A stretch of 54,973 nucleotides of DNA from Pseudobacteriovorax antillogorgiicola (GTDB taxonomy: Bacteria; Bdellovibrionota_B; Oligoflexia; Oligoflexales; RGVZ01), in NCBI GenBank assembly GCA_945898195.1, contig CAMDHM010000016.1:1-54973 (forward strand), in the 5' to 3' direction. Positions within the stretch are counted from its first letter, which is position 1, and each line of letters opens with the position of its first letter. The notes beneath the pieces were generated by a model, which saw only the letters and a list, made by a program, of their open reading frames with translations, searched no databases and had not been told where the DNA came from. The position numbers and the translations under genes are program-made. Positions 52,853 through 54,973 of this stretch are shown here, one piece after another.

Positions 52853-53908
52853 TCCAACTCCATAAATTGAGAAGCCACCCCTCGATGCCGAGTAGGTCAC
52901 ACGGCCCTCACCCTCAGACTTGCTGAGGCCAGGCTCATAGCCCGCTCGCAAAATAATTTCCAGCGACTGAGTGACATATGCATCACAACGGACGACGACA
53001 CCGCCGCCTCCCAGCGACCCCACATCCACTCCGCCAATTGTGCCGTAATATGCCGGAGCCCAGCTGACATCAATGCCAAGTCGAGTGCCGCCGCGACTGG
53101 GCTCAATTGATTCTCCGCCTCCGAACTTTCGCTCCGCACTAAAATCATAAGACATCTTGTTGTCATAACCGGAATCAAGATCCGCATAACCATGCCAAGT
53201 CAGTGCCGCGGAAAAATTCATTTGATCAAAAGCTCGGGCGTAACTCAAGCTTGCCGAGCGCGCCTGCGCCTCAGATCCCTGGTCGGACTCATTAACGTTG
53301 ACCGTCGGCTGAAATAAAATTCCAAACTGATGTCCGCCGTGCCGCCAACCAATCGCCCAATGTACCTGGTGGTAATTGATCGTTCCATCAGAACGTAAAT
53401 CAGAATCGGCGGTAGTTTGAGATTTTTTTTCCGACGCCGAGAGAGTTGCGGCCAAAGCAATTTCATTTGTAATTGTGCCACCAACAAACACCCTAAGATC
53501 GGTCGTCGCAACATTGTGCAGATACGGCACGCCGATTTGCAAATCACTGCCACTGGCCGTCATAAATTTTAATTCGCCAATAGAAGATGACGTATCCGTG
53601 ATTCTAGATAATCCGAATCGTAAGGAGCTTCCTCCGCCTTCTGCCGACCCACTGAGTAGCTCCAAACTTAACGAAGAAAATTTTTGCCTTAATTCAAAAC
53701 CCAATCCCCCGGTAATTGACTGAGAAAAATCACCCCAACCAGATAAATAGCCAAGAAAAGCAAGCCCACGAGGATCGAGCATTCGAAATGAAGCGTTGTC
53801 AGCGCTACTGCCTTGGCCAGGGTAGAAATAGTATTCATCGCCGAAGGCTGTATTTGTAAAAAGCAACAAAATCAGCCAGATCGCTGGAGATCTTAAAAAG
53901 CGCTTCAC
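52835..53908 (-). CDS. Predicted outer-membrane beta-barrel protein
   Basis: The 357-residue protein has a signal peptide (KRFLRSPAIWLILLLFTNTAFG, cleavage after about residue 22) and a Gly/Ser-rich mature part of alternating beta strands, ending with a terminal Phe (GLRKSF), the usual outer-membrane assembly signal. Strand pairs such as LSLELLSGSAEGGGSSLRFGLSRI point to about 14-16 strands. The start is GTG 53908 behind GGGAG; a TTG 20 codons upstream is less likely. The family and ligand are unknown. Confidence 0.7.
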   Translation of the reverse strand: MKRFLRSPAIWLILLLFTNTAFGDEYYFYPGQGSSADNASFRMLDPRGLAFLGYLSGWGDFSQSITGGLGFELRQKFSSLSLELLSGSAEGGGSSLRFGLSRITDTSSSIGELKFMTASGSDLQIGVPYLHNVATTDLRVFVGGTITNEIALAATLSASEKKSQTTADSDLRSDGTINYHQVHWAIGWRHGGHQFGILFQPTVNVNESDQGSEAQARSASLSYARAFDQMNFSAALTWHGYADLDSGYDNKMSYDFSAERKFGGGESIEPSRGGTRLGIDVSWAPAYYGTIGGVDVGSLGGGGVVVRCDAYVTQSLEIILRAGYEPGLSKSEGEGRVTYSASRGGFSIYGVGLRKSF

Positions 53909-54031
53909 AAATCCCGACTCCCACCAATAAAAAACCGTTAACTGGCCGGCCAAGTCTAACACTTCCAAAACAAAATCGTTATAAGCCCCCTGTCTTCGGG
54001 ATTTGACAGGATCAATTAAAAGGAAATAAAC

Positions 54032-54565
54032 ATGTCCTCAAAGAAAAACACCCTAAAATCTTCCGCCTCCGTCTCAGTCAACATGGTCACCCGCCTCGGC
54101 CTGGGCATCACCCTTATGGCAGGCCTCGCGACTTCTCACCCTGCCATGGCCTATAGATACTTTGAAGGCCCCGACGTCAGAAAAATAGCGGACACTGCCG
54201 CTGTGATTTATGACCTCGACGTTAAGCAGATCAACGGTGGCATTAATCCGGACTATTTTGCATACAAAATCAAAGGTCGCGTTGAGCTTGGCTCAAACCC
54301 ATGCAACGCACACGGCCGCACAGTTGAGCTCAAAACCGCTAACCTTTTGTCAAAGCAAGACGAAAACGTTGTCGTGGTTTTTGCCGAGGTAAAAATGGGC
54401 CGCGATGAAGCCGCTCGCATTTGCACTATGGAATATGCGCCCGTTTTTGTCACAGTTGAATCAACCGTCCGCGGGTCATACTCGAAGGTTTATGGGGTAG
54501 TGATCTTAAACATCGATACCAAAGGGCAGCACGAGAGTATCAGTGATGTAATTAGTCATAAGTAA
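54032..54565 (+). CDS. Small secreted protein of unknown function
   Basis: The 177-residue protein has a long signal peptide (about 1-40, ending AMA). The mature part, about 137 residues, has two cysteines (SNPCNAH and RICTMEY) that could form a disulfide. It seems beta-rich and starts YRYFEGPDVRKIADTAAVIYDLDV. I do not recognise a family. AAGGA precedes the ATG, and a 6-bp hairpin (CCTGTC/GACAGG, 53989-54010) lies in the leader. Confidence 0.72.
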   Translation: MSSKKNTLKSSASVSVNMVTRLGLGITLMAGLATSHPAMAYRYFEGPDVRKIADTAAVIYDLDVKQINGGINPDYFAYKIKGRVELGSNPCNAHGRTVELKTANLLSKQDENVVVVFAEVKMGRDEAARICTMEYAPVFVTVESTVRGSYSKVYGVVILNIDTKGQHESISDVISHK

Positions 54566-54973
54566 ATTTTACTGAAAAATCCGCTACACGCATCATGCGA
54601 GCAACCCCGTCTACCAGGGCGGGGTGTGACCCCTCCTGGTCCCTCCTGCCAGTAAAACAGCCGCGGCAACGGTAAACCTTCTCAAATCATGTCGGGAAGC
54701 TCAAAATACTTTTTGATCCTACAAATCATCCGCTTATCATGATCGGGTCTGATGCTATCGATTGTAGGAAATTCAACCACACTTCACGATCTATCCCGCA
54801 GCCGTTCCCGGCAACGTTTTCGCGCCCCAAACCTCTAGCTGCGTGAATTCTGCCCCCTAAAACCGACCAATATCTCAACTACTCCCCCACCTTCCTTGCG
54901 TTTTCCTTCCCCACCCCGCATTTTGAGTACACCTCACCACCGCGTCCATTTTCATGGCGCCGCCTCCAATACA
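54566..54973. other. 408-bp region without a convincing gene
   Basis: No normal gene is visible up to the window edge. There is a small hairpin ACCCCG/CGGGGT (54604-54625) without a T tract, a near-direct repeat of CCCTCCTG around 54633-54652, and an imperfect dyad TCCTACAAATC/GATTGTAGGA (54717-54769). The last 100 bases are pyrimidine-rich. On the minus strand a 26-codon frame (54955-54875) starts with ATG seven bases after GGAGG; it may be a small peptide or the leader of a gene continuing outside. Confidence 0.4.

Overview
The window reads as a piece of chromosome from a diderm (Gram-negative) bacterium of roughly 50% GC. Evidence for an outer membrane comes from an O-antigen ligase-type protein, a LolC/E permease, a LolA-like carrier, two predicted outer-membrane beta-barrels, a lipoprotein and several Sec or Tat signal peptides. 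The mix of a deeply diverged UvrA, PrkA, PIN-PhoH, a histone-H1-like basic protein and many secreted proteins of unknown function fits the Bdellovibrionota/Oligoflexia or a related proteobacterial lineage. That placement is an inference from gene content only. No prophage, insertion sequence, CRISPR array or tRNA was recognised.

Layout. 1-562: the 3' end of a 23S rRNA gene, a complete 5S rRNA and a strong intrinsic terminator close an rRNA operon; an extended -10 promoter directly behind it serves an O-antigen ligase-like gene. 1.9-9.7 kb: lepA (with a near-consensus promoter) followed by a small membrane protein gene, a SPOR-domain protein, then a forward run uvrA-like, panB, dnaJ. 9.7-18.3 kb: transport genes: a LolC/E permease, the zinc importer znuA-znuC-znuB followed by an overlapping exoD-like gene, kup, a YeiH-type permease and a convergent terC. 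18.5-22.7 kb: a four-gene cluster encoding a MacB/LolE-type permease, its ATPase, a LolA-like periplasmic protein and a beta-barrel; it looks like one trans-envelope export or sorting machine. 22.8-34.8 kb: metabolic and housekeeping genes (acyl-CoA ligase, phosphoesterase, threonylcarbamoyl-AMP synthase, a stand-alone CcmI-like domain, FmdB zinc ribbon, mutY, histone-like protein, crotonase plus 3-hydroxyacyl-CoA dehydrogenase, pabB, ubiB-like kinase, lipoprotein).

34.8-41.2 kb is the most unusual part: a DpgA-like type III polyketide synthase next to a Tat-exported intradiol dioxygenase and a divergent LysR regulator; a one-module siroheme-reductase-like protein fused to a long acidic linker and a new C-terminal domain; an XRE/ImmA-like protein that has lost its protease motif; and an isolated infC with a TTG start. 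41.2-54.6 kb: a cysteine-cluster protein, YceI, a peroxiredoxin with a histone-like basic tail, PIN-PhoH, PrkA, urocanase overlapping a receiver-TPR regulator, a MATE exporter, a second beta-barrel and a small secreted protein. The last 408 bases hold no convincing gene.

The region is very compact. Many neighbouring genes overlap by 1-14 nt, four convergent pairs overlap at their 3' ends, and a fifth pair abuts with no spacer. Several genes need TTG or GTG starts. Where a Shine-Dalgarno sequence clearly decided a start, that start is given.
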